Shown: positions 31,610-45,327 of the stretch, piece after piece
Layout: every line of letters starts with the position of its first letter
Numbering within the stretch: position 1 is the stretch's first letter
DNA from: Nannochloropsis oceanica
Taxonomy: Eukaryota; Sar; Eustigmatophyceae; Eustigmatales; Monodopsidaceae
Length of the DNA: 64,000 nucleotides
Reading direction: 5' to 3'
Assembly: GCA_004519485.1 (NCBI GenBank)
Contig: CP038110.1
Coordinates: 62,001 to 126,000, forward strand
Made by a program: the position numbers and the translations under genes
Notes under the pieces: generated by a model
The model's input: only the letters and a program-made list of their open reading frames with translations
Database searches by the model: none
What the model was told of the DNA's origin: nothing

Positions 31610-33172
31610 GAGACGTCAATGGGCCTTTGCCGTTGTCTGACGAGTTGCCGTCGGGACCAGTGCACACAACCCGCCAGTCACAGACAGCGTCTATAAGGTT
31701 TTGTATCCAATGGTTACTATAAAGGAAAGTGATGAGTGAGAAATATGAAGAAAAAGTCTCGCTGTGCACAATTAGAGTGGCTGCATCGATGCCATTACAA
31801 GGCACGAAGCCGTTTGTGAGACGTTACACTGCCGAGCATTTCGGCTTCCACGGGTACGCAGAGTGGATTGACGCGAGACGGTCATCGCCCGACCTGTAAC
31901 GATACCCGCCGCATGGAGACATACTCGAGCTACAAGCCCTATTCAACCAAAGAGCATCATGCATCCAATGCTGCCAATAGCACCGTGCAGGGCCAAATCC
32001 GGTTAATGCACTGCGCCATAAAGGTTCTTGAAGCTGTCCACCGTATTGATTATGCGCCAAGTGAGACCTAACGCGCCAATCTTGCGCTATAAATGAGACA
32101 TGACTCTTCATTATTCGCGTCGTCAGGAACATTCTTGCCCCGTGGATAGGTGGAAAAATGGCCCGCACAATTGAGAACCAGGGTCGTCCCTTACCTATAA
32201 CGGGTCATTCTGAGACTTGATGGGCCTGCTCGGTTATTCGCGGATATCGGAAATGTTTTTGGAAGGGAGTCAAGTGTGTTGTTTCTTTATGATTTAAGGG
32301 AACAGCCGCGAAGCCTTCGTGTCCAGGTAATTATTTGATGTGATGTATGTCGTCACGGGGACACTAGATTATGTTTGGTGTGGGTTTGGATGGGGAGGAC
32401 TGATGGGCGTCTGTCAGCGAAGTAGACGTAAGGGGCCTTCTGGTCTGTATGTAGGGCAGCAAATGAAAAGGCAATCCCAAGCAAGCAATTATGAAAGATT
32501 TGTGTTCTTTAAAAAGACATATAAAGCCAGCAGTTCCTTCGCTGGGACGAGCTGGACTGGATGGCACCGCACCAGGCAAGAGGGCAACGCTCTGTGTGCT
32601 GTCTGTGTGACCTTCCAACCACGCTACAAATCCAGGAAGGTAAGGGATACTTATTGTTTGCGCGACCTTCAATTAAACTCCTGAAACGTCCGTTGTACCG
32701 AAAAGGAGTATGTAAAAAAGCAGAAGCATTGTCGTCCTTTGATTTGGCGCGAGGGATCAGGTAGGAGGTAGAGTCATGTCTCACCGATATTCGCAATGGA
32801 AATGTCTTTCGCAAAGAATAAGTAGCTGTGGATTGTGCAAGAGGACATGGTTCCTCTTAGTATTTCTGTTTCTTTACAGCTGTTTGGCTTAACGGAGAGG
32901 GAGGAGGACGACATGACGTGAGAGATACCTCAATGTCCGCGGCATGTGCCGTTCCTTCCCTTTCTCCGTCATCATCTATCAAATGTCTCTGTGCTCCCTC
33001 AATCATCGAACCCCCATGGCAATCAAAGTGGCCATTTGCGCGTACTTTCCGGCACGACCTTACCCACGCCACGCCATTGCCATATTTCTAGGAGAGATTG
33101 TTCTCTTCCCACCGAAAACGGAGGCGCGCCCTCACAGCGCCATCCATCCTTTAAAAATCACCCAGCGTATCC
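31610..33172. other. Intergenic between paralogue A start and NFU stop
   Basis: 1.56 kb with only short frames and no homopolymer or GGGA tracts. Frames at minus 31824-32168 and plus 32340-32684 show no domain, targeting signal or splice support. No gene is supported. Confidence 0.45.
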
Positions 33173-34207
33173 CTAGAGCACACCCTCTTGGTCCGTCCAA
33201 TCCACACGCAAACCAGCCACCATGAAATTCCGCAGTATTCTTTGCGTGATCTCCATCCGCACCGAGAAGAGGCTTTGATTGTTTCCCTCCATGTGCAAGA
33301 GGACCCGAGGTTGTAGCCCGCCCAGACCCGAGATCTCCTTCACTGAGATTGAGCCCCCTGCGACCATCAAGAAGGGGCGAACGCCCTCTAGGACACCATC
33401 TATGTTTTCTGTGGTGAGTGCAGGTCCTTCGGGCATGGCTTGGATGACCTGTTCGTGTGTACATCGAAAAAAAGTAGAGGACGATCGAGTAGTGAGCGTG
33501 GTTGCAAGGTAAATATTCCTGGATTCTTCCATCTTCCAAGTGTTCATTCCATGCCTTTATCCCAACCCGCAAAATTACCCACCTCGCTAATTTCGGGGAT
33601 CTTCTCGCGAAGGCGGCGTTCCAGGCCCATTTTCATGGTCATGGTGGAAGAAGGACAGCTTCCGCATGCCCCTTGCAGCTCAAGCTTCACAACCGGACCG
33701 TCAATCTCCGAAATTACCACGTTGCCACTGTCGAAAATAGATAAGGAGGACAGTATGAGTATCAGCAATCTATCGACTCCACTGCTGTCCGACACCCCCT
33801 CAAAGATCCATTATATAACTTCTCTCTTACCCATCCGACATGAGGTAAGGCCGCATCTCGTCCAGCACCAACTCAACATTCTCGAATGTCAGAGGCAAAA
33901 AGTCATCGTTCGGGCCGGACTATCAAAAAATATGGAAAGTGTGAAGCGGGTAGGATCTGAGGCCTTGACATAGCCCATGGAAAAAGCAATGTCATCACTC
34001 CCTACACTTTCACGGGCACCATAGAAGCACACTTACCGAGACGCCAGACTCAAACGGTGATGTAATTGTTTCGGGTGAGGAGAATCGGCGTGTTGTCGCA
34101 GGGGTCTTGGGTATAGCCGGGAGAAAGGCCTCGGCGAGGGAAAGGACGAGGACAAGGCATACTAGTACGAACGTCGATGCTGCACCGCAGGAAAGATCCC
34201 GCGCCAT
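33173..34207 (-). CDS. Plastid NFU-type iron-sulfur scaffold protein
   Basis: Exons are 34207-34037, 33919-33831, 33727-33583 and 33448-33173 (681 nt, 226 residues). The N-terminus is a signal peptide (STFVLVCLVLVLSLAEA) followed by FLP, the pattern of plastid presequences in algae with secondary red plastids. The first NifU-like domain has ENVELVLDEMRPYLMSDGGN and the cluster-binding LQGACGSCPSSTMT with both cysteines. A second NifU-like domain follows (IDGVLEGVRPFLMVAGGS through EITQRILRNF) and lacks the CxxC motif. This two-domain layout with a degenerate second copy matches plant chloroplast NFU1-3, which deliver Fe-S clusters, for example to photosystem I. Function is inferred from that family. 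Confidence 0.92.
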
Positions 34208-34723
34208 TCTGCTGGTGGCGATGGTGGCTATGTGTGCACCTACGAGTTGAAAGCGTGGGGTTGGGGTTTTCTGTAAGGAAGTGGCTAAGACGGGCTTTTT
34301 AAATCAATTGTGCTTTTAATCAATTGTGCACTGTTGCGGTGCTTCCTTGCCTAGGGGTGCACGGACGGGTACCGGGGGAAGCCACAAGACAAGCCAAACC
34401 AGCGACCACAATCCGCAACCGCCGACAAGTTGTGATTTGTGTGCATGTGATGCTCTGTGGTCTACCTGTTACTTGCGACCGGCACTTTTCAGCTCTCTGT
34501 ATCTTAGGTTTGTGCTTGCACGCAGACATCGCTCAAGACGAGCGGCGGCGTTCGAGGCATGACCGACAGTTCCAGGGGCTCGGAACGTTCCCGATTTAGC
34601 TTATCTATTTCAAGGCAAACACAAGTGAAAGCTGCATGAATGTTGACGGTGCCATTCTTTACATTATTCTTTTATACACATTGTCTCATGTCTCGCTTGC
34701 ACCTTAACCAAGATAATCAACCC
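34208..34723. other. Intergenic, upstream of NFU
   Basis: A 0.5 kb spacer between the NFU start and the BRCC36-like stop (both minus). It presumably contains the NFU promoter. An ATCAATTGTGC direct repeat lies near 34300-34328. No gene is seen. Confidence 0.4.
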
Positions 34724-36490
34724 TCATGATGGAGGCAGGAGGTTGGCATCGGAGCTCACAATGGGTCGCACCCGCCGGCACCAGAAGGTCACCGAGTCCT
34801 GTGATCCCAAGACTTGGACAATTGTCTCTTTCTCCTTTTCCCCTCTACTGTCCCGCTCTCCTGGCCTGGCCACGACAAAACCAAAGGTCACCGTGTGGTT
34901 GCCATTCCTATTCCCCTCAATGCGCGTCAGCCTTCCCTTTTCCTCCCCTACAGACAGCCACCACTGACCAAACCCCTCGCCTCCGAAAGGTAAGAGAGCA
35001 TATTCTCGTGTCAATCTTACTATCACATCATAGTCCTCATTACCATCCATTCTTCGCATTTGCCAACCCTCCGCTGCCTTTTTTAGGATCTCGGGTCGAC
35101 TGACTGCAAGTACACTAGAACTGTAGGGAGAAGCAGAAGGTTGACACTCATCCACGTCCATCATCCCATTCCCTCTTCTTCCTTTCCTTCCCCCCTCCTT
35201 CACGCTCATCACTCCTTCCATGCTACCAGCGGCGACGCTGACGCTGCTCCTTGAATGCTCCTCCATTTTCTCCACGGCTCGCTTCACTCGCTCTTTCTCC
35301 CGCCGCACGTTAAGGAGGACGCTTTCCAAGGTATGAATCAGGGGTATCGCCGACTCTTCCAAGAGAGAAGAAAGAGCTTTGCCATAGACAGCGGCATTGT
35401 ACAAGGCATGGACGTCCCCCGCCCTACTACAGCTGCTGGTGCTGGTGCTGATGCTGGTGCTGGTGCTGGTGCTGGTGCTGGTGCTTATGGCATTGTTCCG
35501 TAGGTTGGCTTGAGCAGCAGCTTCGTAAAAGTAACGTTCCTCTTGCATCAAAACCTCCTGCAAAGACACCACGCAACGCATCGCGTCCGTGGTCGGCCCA
35601 TCATTGCCCCCTGCTCCCTTCCCTCCCTCCCTTCCACCATCTCCTCCTGCTGAAGGCACTAAAGCTATCGGAATGCCTTTCCTCACAGTCCCGGTCTCCA
35701 CCCCTGTCGATTCCAGCCCTATACTGTGATGCACATACGACGTCGAATCTTCGTCATCGATACGAATAAAACCATTATCCAAATCCATCATTAGGGCCCT
35801 CCCTCCCTCCCTCCCTCGACCACCAGGCACGGACTGAAACGCCGTAATCTCTACCCGTCCTCTCTGCTGCTTGAGATCATCTTGAAACACCGCACAAATC
35901 AATCCCAAAAACCCAGCATCCATTGCCTGGTATTGCGCTTGTGTTTGTAAGTCAACATGGCTAGGCAACACGGTGATATGTGGGTGAGAGTGAAACCAAC
36001 CCAGGATACGGGTCTCTCGGCCCGTGGCTTTGCTGAGGGCGGAGGCAACCTGTTCAGCTTCCGCGAGTTGCTCGTAACCAACTTCCACCCTGAGCATTGT
36101 ACAGTGGTGGTGGTGATATGGAGGATGAGTGAGAGTCTTGGAGGGAGGGAAGGAGGAAGGGAGGAAATGAAGGGCAGCAGATGGCGCGAACGATTATGTT
36201 ATGTACTTGTGCTTCGATGGCTCAGCGCTTCAGGGAGATGAAGAAGAAAAGAATGGAGGGGGGGGGAGGGAGGAATGAAGCACAGGCAGATTTTACCTGT
36301 CTTTCCGCCGGTCCGTGCGGCTCATTACGACGACGTGCTGGACCTCCGCTTCGATGTTTTCGCCCGTGGTGGGGTGCGTGGTCCAGGTGCCCAGAAGCAC
36401 GGACATGACCTCTTGTTGCTCTGTCGACAGGGCTTGAGTGACGCAGCAAAACAAGGCCTCATGGGTGAGGTGCACACGGTGAAGGGACAT
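34724..36490 (-). CDS. BRCC36-like JAMM/MPN+ deubiquitinase
   Basis: Exons are 36490-36297 and 36089-34724 (1560 nt, 519 residues). The start is MSLHRVHLTHEALFCC. The MPN+ domain covers about residues 1-180: HALSTE-like TQALSTEQQEVMSVLLG with the catalytic-position Glu, SRTDRRKDR, and the zinc-binding JAMM motif GWFHSHPHITVLPSHVD (H-x-H-x7-S-x2-D) with all ligands. The match to BRCC36, the Lys63-specific deubiquitinase of BRISC/BRCA1-A complexes, is strong across this region. After FQSV the protein carries an unusually long C-terminal half with a Ser-Thr microsatellite (35444-35495), a coiled-coil-like stretch (LNVRREKERVKRAVEKME) and a globular-looking tail. Animal BRCC36 is much shorter. 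It is divergent from CSN6, another MPN protein. Confidence 0.88.
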
Positions 36491-37010
36491 CGGCTTGAGG
36501 GTAGAGGGACGGGTGAGGAGGTTAATTTCTTATTAATGGGGCCAACGAGGCTAAGCAAACAAACGGAGCAGCGCGTCTCGCTCGTGGTTCAGATATAACC
36601 CTTGGATTGTGCTGTGTAGATTGTGGGGGGGTAGCGGTAGAGGACGAGTCGTGAGTCTTGTGCTTTCGCTCTTTACACTACTTGTGTTGTCGCTTCGGCG
36701 AGGCCTCATCCTACACAACCTTATGCCACCCTGTCTGACGCAACACAAATACCAGTTACGAACAGGAGGAACAACAAAACAAATATGGACCAGCCTTGAC
36801 CAGGCGTGGTGCGCCCATTGGGATTGCCATAGCTGCAATCTTACTCCTTTCATGTCCCCGTCTTTACTACAGTAGTTCACGACGAGGCCCAGCCAAAACC
36901 CTTCACTACGTTGTGCGAGCGACAGGAATATCTCATCCTCCTTATCTTACACGACACACATCACAAATTTGCAGCAATTCTTCGAGCTCCGGTTCTCTGA
37001 AGCGACAGCC
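36491..37010. other. Divergent intergenic region between two MPN-domain genes
   Basis: 520 bp separate the BRCC36-like and CSN6 starts. It is a candidate bidirectional promoter. Short frames on both strands have no domain. No core motif is certain. Confidence 0.4.
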
Positions 37011-38171
37011 ATGGACCTCGAAGGAGGAGGTGGAGGAGGTAGCAGCTCGACCAGCACAAGCAACGCCATCAATAACAATCTCCTCCTGGAAGGCCAAGAA
37101 GGAGAGGGCAACAGATCCGGGCGCCATATAGCTCTGCATCCTCTCGCCATCGTCACCATCTGTGACCACTGTACTCGGGTCAAAGTCGGTGGCTCCCTCC
37201 TACACCCTACCTCGCGCATTCTTGGCATCCTCTTCGGTGTCCAAGACGGACTCCAAGTCTCCATCACAGACGCCTTTGAACTCCAATATGAGCTCTCCCC
37301 CGCTGGTGATGGCTCCGTTCGAATCCCTCCTGGATACGTCAATGAAAAAAGGGAGCTCTTTGGGGCGGTTCACCCCGGGGCGGAGGTCATGGGGTGGTAT
37401 AGTGTGGGCGAAAGCATCTTACCCGGAGACCTCGAGATCCATCGGGCCATGTGCGAATGGAATGAGTCGCCTTTTTTCTTGTTATTATCGCCCGCGGCAT
37501 CGTCGGGTGGAGCGGGGGCAGGAGTGGCGGCTGGGAGTGTGAAGGAGGGGGAGTTACCTGTACGATTGTTTGAGTCGGAATTGCATGTGTCTCGCGGGGT
37601 GCCGACCATGATGTTTGTCAGGGTGCCCTTTCGCTTATCGGCAGCGGAGGCAGAGCGAATTAGTGTGGAGCATGTCGTGAAAGCGGCGCCGATGGAGGGG
37701 GCGAGTAGCGTGGACTTGCACGTCGATGGGGTAAGGACCAGTCTGAAGGCGTTAGTTTTGAGAGTGAAGACGATTTTGAAGGTATTGGAGAGGTTGAAGG
37801 AGGGAGGGAAGGAGGGAGGATTGAAGACAGAAGATTGGAAGTTGTTGAGGATGGTTGGATCGTTGTGTGATTCGTTGCCTGCTGCGGGGCGCGAGGGGGG
37901 AAGGGGAGTGAGGGAATGGGAGGAGTCGTTCTTGAGGGAATATAGTGATAGTCTGGTTGTGACGTACCTGGCGAGTGTGAGTAAATTGTCGTGTCTGACT
38001 GGTGAAGTGAGTGAGAAATTTGCGGTGGCCTTTGGGGAGGGCCGGGGAGGAGGAGGAGGAGGAGGAGGAGGAGGAGGAGGAGGAGGAGGAGGAGGAGGAG
38101 GAGGAGGAGGAGGAGGAGGAGGGAGGGGGGGAAGAATCAGGCGCTGGAGAGGAGGGGGGGAGGAAGGGTGA
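37011..38171 (+). CDS. CSN6: COP9 signalosome subunit 6 (CSN6)
   Basis: A single exon of 386 residues from ATG 37011 (MDLEGGGGGG). The MPN domain begins at HIALHPLAIVTICDH, then ILGILFGVQDGLQVSITDAF, and EVMGWYSVGESILPGDLEIH, where the JAMM histidines are absent, as in CSN6 (MPN-). Further CSN6 landmarks are LPVRLFESELHV, AERISVEHVVKAAP and the C-terminal helical block ending FAVAFGEG. CSN6 is a structural partner of CSN5 in the complex that removes Nedd8 from cullins; a cullin is encoded at 49-52 kb. The normal C-terminus is replaced by a glycine run from a GGA microsatellite and a short Arg/Gly tail, so the true end may differ. Confidence 0.92.
   Translation: MDLEGGGGGGSSSTSTSNAINNNLLLEGQEGEGNRSGRHIALHPLAIVTICDHCTRVKVGGSLLHPTSRILGILFGVQDGLQVSITDAFELQYELSPAGDGSVRIPPGYVNEKRELFGAVHPGAEVMGWYSVGESILPGDLEIHRAMCEWNESPFFLLLSPAASSGGAGAGVAAGSVKEGELPVRLFESELHVSRGVPTMMFVRVPFRLSAAEAERISVEHVVKAAPMEGASSVDLHVDGVRTSLKALVLRVKTILKVLERLKEGGKEGGLKTEDWKLLRMVGSLCDSLPAAGREGGRGVREWEESFLREYSDSLVVTYLASVSKLSCLTGEVSEKFAVAFGEGRGGGGGGGGGGGGGGGGGGGGGGGGGGRGGRIRRWRGGGEEG
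38047..38123. repeat. (GGA)n microsatellite encoding polyGly at the CSN6 C-terminus
   Basis: About 25 GGA triplets in phase with the CSN6 frame; the stop codon follows soon after. Confidence 0.85.
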
Positions 38172-39063
38172 AATCTGGGAAGGATCGAATATATTAGGAT
38201 CGAAATGGCGCGAGAACGACGGCATGAGGTGTCATTTGTTTGGTGGGGGGAAGAGGGGTGCTGGTGGTGGAGTAAATGGAGTTAATGACAGAAAGGGCAT
38301 TAGATCGCTTTTCTGCTGGGGGGGGGTGGTTGCGGCCGGGAGGGAATGAAAGGGAGAGCCGCCGACGAGAGTATGAGGATTCGAGATCAGGGTATCAAAT
38401 ATGAGCAAATACAAAGCGCAAAAGACGGTGAGGTTGCTGAGGGGATGTTATGAAAGGAAGAAAAAGAAGAGTGTTTCACAGCCATACCCCCACTTTTGGA
38501 ACAATCCTTGTGTCCCCCACTGTCCTGTTGGTGTTCTGTGTTGCATACTGTAAATGGGGCTGCACGACCAACCTCGACAATTTAAGTTTGAAAGACGTGC
38601 CTGCACAGTCGATGATGAACCTCAACACAAGAGGTGGGACACGAGCGGCCGCCAGCAACCTGTTGTTTACGCTCGTTCCCATGTAATGTATTCTCTCCCT
38701 ACCTAAGCAACTTTCATTTATATAAATATCGTCGCATATTCTGCCCAGGTGGTGTTTTCCATTCTTTCATCTTTTCTTCGTGCATTTTCTTATCGATTGT
38801 ATCCCCCCACCCCCTTCCCTTGACTTGTCTGGCTTACCCACCCCGTCTTTTTCCCTACTCACACAACTTTATCACGTAAAAGAACGAGACAACGCTCATA
38901 TTTCTTCCCTCCTTCTCTCTTCCCCTCTTCGATACCATCCTCGTATTTCTTTCACGACTCTTCCCTGCCCTATATATTTATCTACAACCCTCCATCCTTC
39001 CGCTCCGCTCCCTTTCCCTCCAAACCTACCACAATCTCCGTCCTTTGTTTTCCCTCCTCCGTC
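38172..39063. other. Intergenic between convergent CSN6 (+) and DUF3611 (-) genes
   Basis: 0.9 kb of 3' flanking sequence. Pyrimidine-rich DNA occupies 38800-39060. No supported gene. Confidence 0.45.
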
Positions 39064-40125
39064 CTAGTTCGACTCCCCCGCTGCCCGACTTATCTTAGAA
39101 TACCTCAGCAATAACAACAATGAACTCACCAAAGAAATGAAATGCGACAACAAGATATTAGTATTCGCTTGAATCACGAATATGTCCACCGGCTGCACGG
39201 TCGGTGATGCAATCGCACCGCCACCCGCTCCAGGATTGATGACCAATGGCGAGAAACCCTGCTGGGACAAAACACGTGCCATGAGATTACCCACAAACTG
39301 CTCTGCTCCAATCAAGGCGGTGAGCAAGCCGAGAAGATTGATAAAAATGGCGGTGCGGACGACGCGGCGAATCATCGCGAGAGAGGTCGGGGGCTCAAGA
39401 ACTGCACGACGGATGCGTTTCGCGACGCCCGTGAAGCCCCAGGTCCAAAATATTGAAATAGCACCCAGGCATAAGCCGCCAGCTGCGAAGATATAGCCGT
39501 TGCTGAAGATATTGCGGGCAGCGAGCGGGGAACCACTGCCGGCTGACGGGGAGACGAAGGAGTTGGTGAAGAAGAGGATGACGCCTGCGACGGTATTGCA
39601 GATAACCTGGGCCCACCATGAAAACCAGGCAGTGGAATGCAGGAACTTGGAGAATTGACGCAGTTCGATCTTAAGGCCTGTGCCGTTGAGCGTAAGATCG
39701 GTGGAGTTAGCGTACAGAAGGACAAGGGGAAAGGCAGGTGAGACAAAGGAGGAAGAAACTTACCGTCATTTTTCAAGGAGGTAGTCGGATCACTGTCAAC
39801 ATTGAGTGTCGCTGCCTTGAGTGGGCTGCTTAGGGCAAAGCGTTTCTTGCTCGTGGAAATGGAGGAAGGTATCAGGCTCAATTGGTGCCTTTCGATAGAA
39901 GAAGTCGATACGATGTGATGAGGTGCAAAGAGGTGTGTCAGAAAGGGAAGCAATCAATTTTCCTGACAACATCTAAACCACCACCACGACTTACCCGATG
40001 AGAGCCAGCTGCGGTGATTTGCTAGCCTGCTGGAGACGGGCGGGCATGCGGCTAAAAAAGAAGGCCTCGCTAGACAGAAGCAGCGTCATAGCCGCCGCGC
40101 CAAGGAAAAGGAGGCGGGAAGTCAT
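39064..40125 (-). CDS. DUF3611 family protein, predicted plastid membrane protein
   Basis: Exons are 40125-39995, 39888-39764 and 39677-39064 (870 nt, 289 residues). The N-terminus (MTSRLLFLGAAAMTLLLSSEA, then FFF) is a signal peptide with aromatic residues at the cleavage point, typical of secondary plastid targeting. The mature part has four hydrophobic segments: WWAQVICNTVAGVILFFTNS, IFAAGGLCLGAISIFWTWGF, TAIFINLLGLLTALIGAEQF and VDIFVIQANTNILLSHFISL. The last of these, preceding an SLLLLLR end, closely follows the family signature DxFxxQAxxNTLLxHFxSL. DUF3611 proteins occur in cyanobacteria and plastids; their biochemical role is unknown to me. Exon 2 encodes a linker with no hydrophobic segment. 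Confidence 0.88.
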
Positions 40126-40931
40126 GGTGTTGCTCCGAGTAAAAGAAATAGAAGAGACCAAGGTGGCACTCCTGTCTTAATGATGTACGCGACTGGTGCC
40201 GTGAGTGTGTTTTGTTATGTCGACAAAGACTGCATTGCATTCCACCTTTCAGGCTCATGACGCCGCGACCGTTCCATTCGTTGGCGAGAAGAAGCAAATT
40301 TCCTCCAGCGTGGTGATTGGATGCCCGATGATGCCTTGCTTTTTCAAGCGCATGCCCGCGATGCTACCACACCATTCTCACAATACCTGATGTAATGCAT
40401 AAATGTGACATATTGCTGTCATAGTGGCGGTGTTACGATGGCGTAGTTTTGTGAAAAGGTTTGCGGGGGGGGGGGGCGTCAAATTATTTTTGAAGGGGAG
40501 GGGAAGGGGAGGGGATGCTTCTTCGAGTCTTCTTGCGACCTTATCAGTTTGCGCTGTGGTTCTAGCATACTCTCACAGGCTCTTAATCTAACATTGCTTT
40601 GAGGTTGATGGATGAATTACAGGAGTCGCCGCTTAAAACGCGACTGGGAAAGAGATGGAAATGAACTCGAAAGCGGGCGCCACACTTCACCTTTTCTGTG
40701 CCCTTTTCATTGGACATGCCCTAAACCACACCGGCACGCCGACGCCAGCACTCATTTTTTTTTTTAATGCAACAAATCACAGGTGGGCATCGGAGGGCAT
40801 CCGACGTGTGTCACCTGTTCGCAGGCCCGGGCGCAGGTGTTGGAGCAAATCCCGAAGTCGTCATCTTCCAAACGCCGTGCTGAGAACATAACCCCACTGC
40901 CTTCACTGTTAGCCTTGCATTTTTGTTTGCC
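40126..40931. other. Intergenic between divergent DUF3611 (-) and paralogue B (+)
   Basis: 0.8 kb containing both 5' regions. A G11 run lies at 40467-40477 and a T10 run near 40758. No gene is supported. Confidence 0.4.
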
Positions 40932-43430
<2,499 letters not shown>

Positions 43431-43763
43431 TTGACTGCTAGTCCCCAACCTCCCCATTAGCCTCCCTTTGCTCCTTTAGTCACCCCATTAGCCACAACAT
43501 TGGCAGAAACCCGTAGAAACCACCATGTGGATTCGTTCGACGGAAAGAAAATAGCATAGTAGAGGTCGCAGTAACGCTTTTTGTTGCTTTTTGGTTGAGC
43601 TTTTGGTCAAGCATGGGCCTAAGGTAACGTTCATTTGTTGGCCTTGTGAGCGAGAGCTGTCCACGAAAGGCTCAATCACACCACACACTCTCGAAAACGT
43701 AAACACAGACACATACTTCCTCTTCCGTGTCTTGGTATCATCATAGCCACCCACGGCGCTGCC
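43431..43763. other. Intergenic between paralogue B and the oxygenase-like gene
   Basis: A 333 bp spacer between two plus-strand genes. It presumably holds a 3' untranslated region and a promoter. No feature is seen. Confidence 0.4.
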
Positions 43764-45159
43764 ATGCCCTCTGAGTTTTATCGCGGGGCGTCCAGACATA
43801 ATGCAGCCACCCTTGTCCTCTTCCTCCTACTCCTGCTCCTGCACTCCTTGGCCTCCTATAGCGCATTTATCCCTGAGTCTTCTGTCCGCATTGGTAAGGC
43901 TTTCAATAGGATTATAATTCCTTCTAGTCGTGCAGTTCCCAGAGCTGGCGAGGATGCTGCCATCGATGTGCCCGCGACTCTGTATGTTGAGGACCCGCCC
44001 ATCTGGCCTGTGCCAGCCTCGCTTCGACGTGCGGAATCCTTAGGGGGGGGCGAACCCAGCTATATTAGGTTCTTGGGCTTGGCGAAAGTCTTTGAAGCGC
44101 GGGATGGGGCCAAGTTAGCTGAGCTGTTTGATACTGACAGTTTGTTTAGGTGCGTGGCATTCTTTGCTTCCCTTCCCATCCCTTCCTTCCTCCTATGTCC
44201 CCCCTAACCATTTATATTTTTTTCCTCAGGCATGCCATCCGAGTAGCAATGCGCGATGACTTATTTGTTCCAGACCCCACTCGTTCAGAGAAGGTAAATC
44301 ATTTCCTGAAAGACCTTGGCTCCTCCTTGCACGTCAGCTGGGAAAAATCGCCCACCCAATACGCCAATCTGTCCCGGTAAGTTCCAGATGAGCGAAATTT
44401 AAGTGAATTCGTACAGTGTGCCGACGTATTCAGCGTTGGTTAGTCCCTTTTCTAACTTCTCTTTTTTCAGGTCGACTCGAATGGGAGCCCCCGTCCGGCG
44501 CAGATATACACGTATCCACGCTATCTTTCTTGCGCCATCCTTCTCCTTTCCACCCACCCTCCCTCCCTCCCTCTCCCCCTTCTTTCGCAATGGATACAAT
44601 CGATGTTATACTTATGAAAGATATGCATGAAAACCTACCAAAAAATACAAGGGTCTTCAAAGAATATGGCATTCAGGGGTTGGACGGAGTAACCTTTATC
44701 AAGTCTCTTGGTGCCTTGGCGGGTGGTGGCCAGCAATGCGAAGACGCAGACGGATTTCTACTCCGTGAGCAACGCTTTGGAAGTTTGATTGATATTGTGA
44801 CTGCTGGGAACCGCCTCAAGCCCGCTCATTCGTGGCACCAGGACTGCAACCTGCCTCAGACAACGGTTATGTTGGGTTTTCCCAAGAGTAATGAGTACAA
44901 GGGCGCGGGCGTCTTTTCCCACGCCATCAAGATATCTCACCAAATAAGGGATCAGGTACCAGGGGGCGGGGCGGTTGTCCAATACGATGAGTTCGAAGGA
45001 GTTGGACAGAGCGACGACCTGCCGAACCCTTTGCCAGAATCCGTTATTCTGCGACCCTGGTACGCGAAAGGTCGCGAAATTATGGTTTATGATGACAGTT
45101 GGCACATTCACTCGGCGCCAGACCATATCCATCGGGCGTCGATTTGGCGCTTTATGTGA
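43764..45159 (+). CDS. Probable 2-oxoglutarate/Fe(II) oxygenase-like protein with secretory or plastid presequence
   Basis: Proposed exons are 43764-44149, 44230-44376, 44471-44511 and 44621-45159 (1113 nt, 370 residues). The last intron is the least certain: its CCCT-rich sequence lies well before a TATGAAAG acceptor. The N-terminus MPSEFYRGASRHNAATLVLF continues into a Leu-rich hydrophobic core and SYSAFIP, a signal peptide with a possible plastid cleavage motif. The C-terminal half contains PAHSWHQDCNLPQTTVMLGF, giving an H-x-D pair, and DDSWHIHSAPDHIHRASIWR, giving a distal His and Arg. This is the spacing expected of PhyH or prolyl-hydroxylase-like oxygenases that bind iron and 2-oxoglutarate. 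No substrate can be named. The middle region is not recognised. Confidence 0.62.
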
Positions 45160-45327
45160 TTTGTAAAATGGAAGGAATAGCGGAAGGATTTAAGCATTTG
45201 TTGCATCCCTAACATATGGTATATTTGCTTTGCTTCTCTTTATACCCTTCAAAAAATAAATAGGAAGCATGATGTTAAGTCCTCCATCTCTACTCTAACG
45301 TGGAAACCCAGTGAGCCGCCCCTGCTG

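Noticed and set aside
31824-32168. Minus-strand frame between paralogue A and NFU
   Set aside because: No recognisable family and no supporting context.
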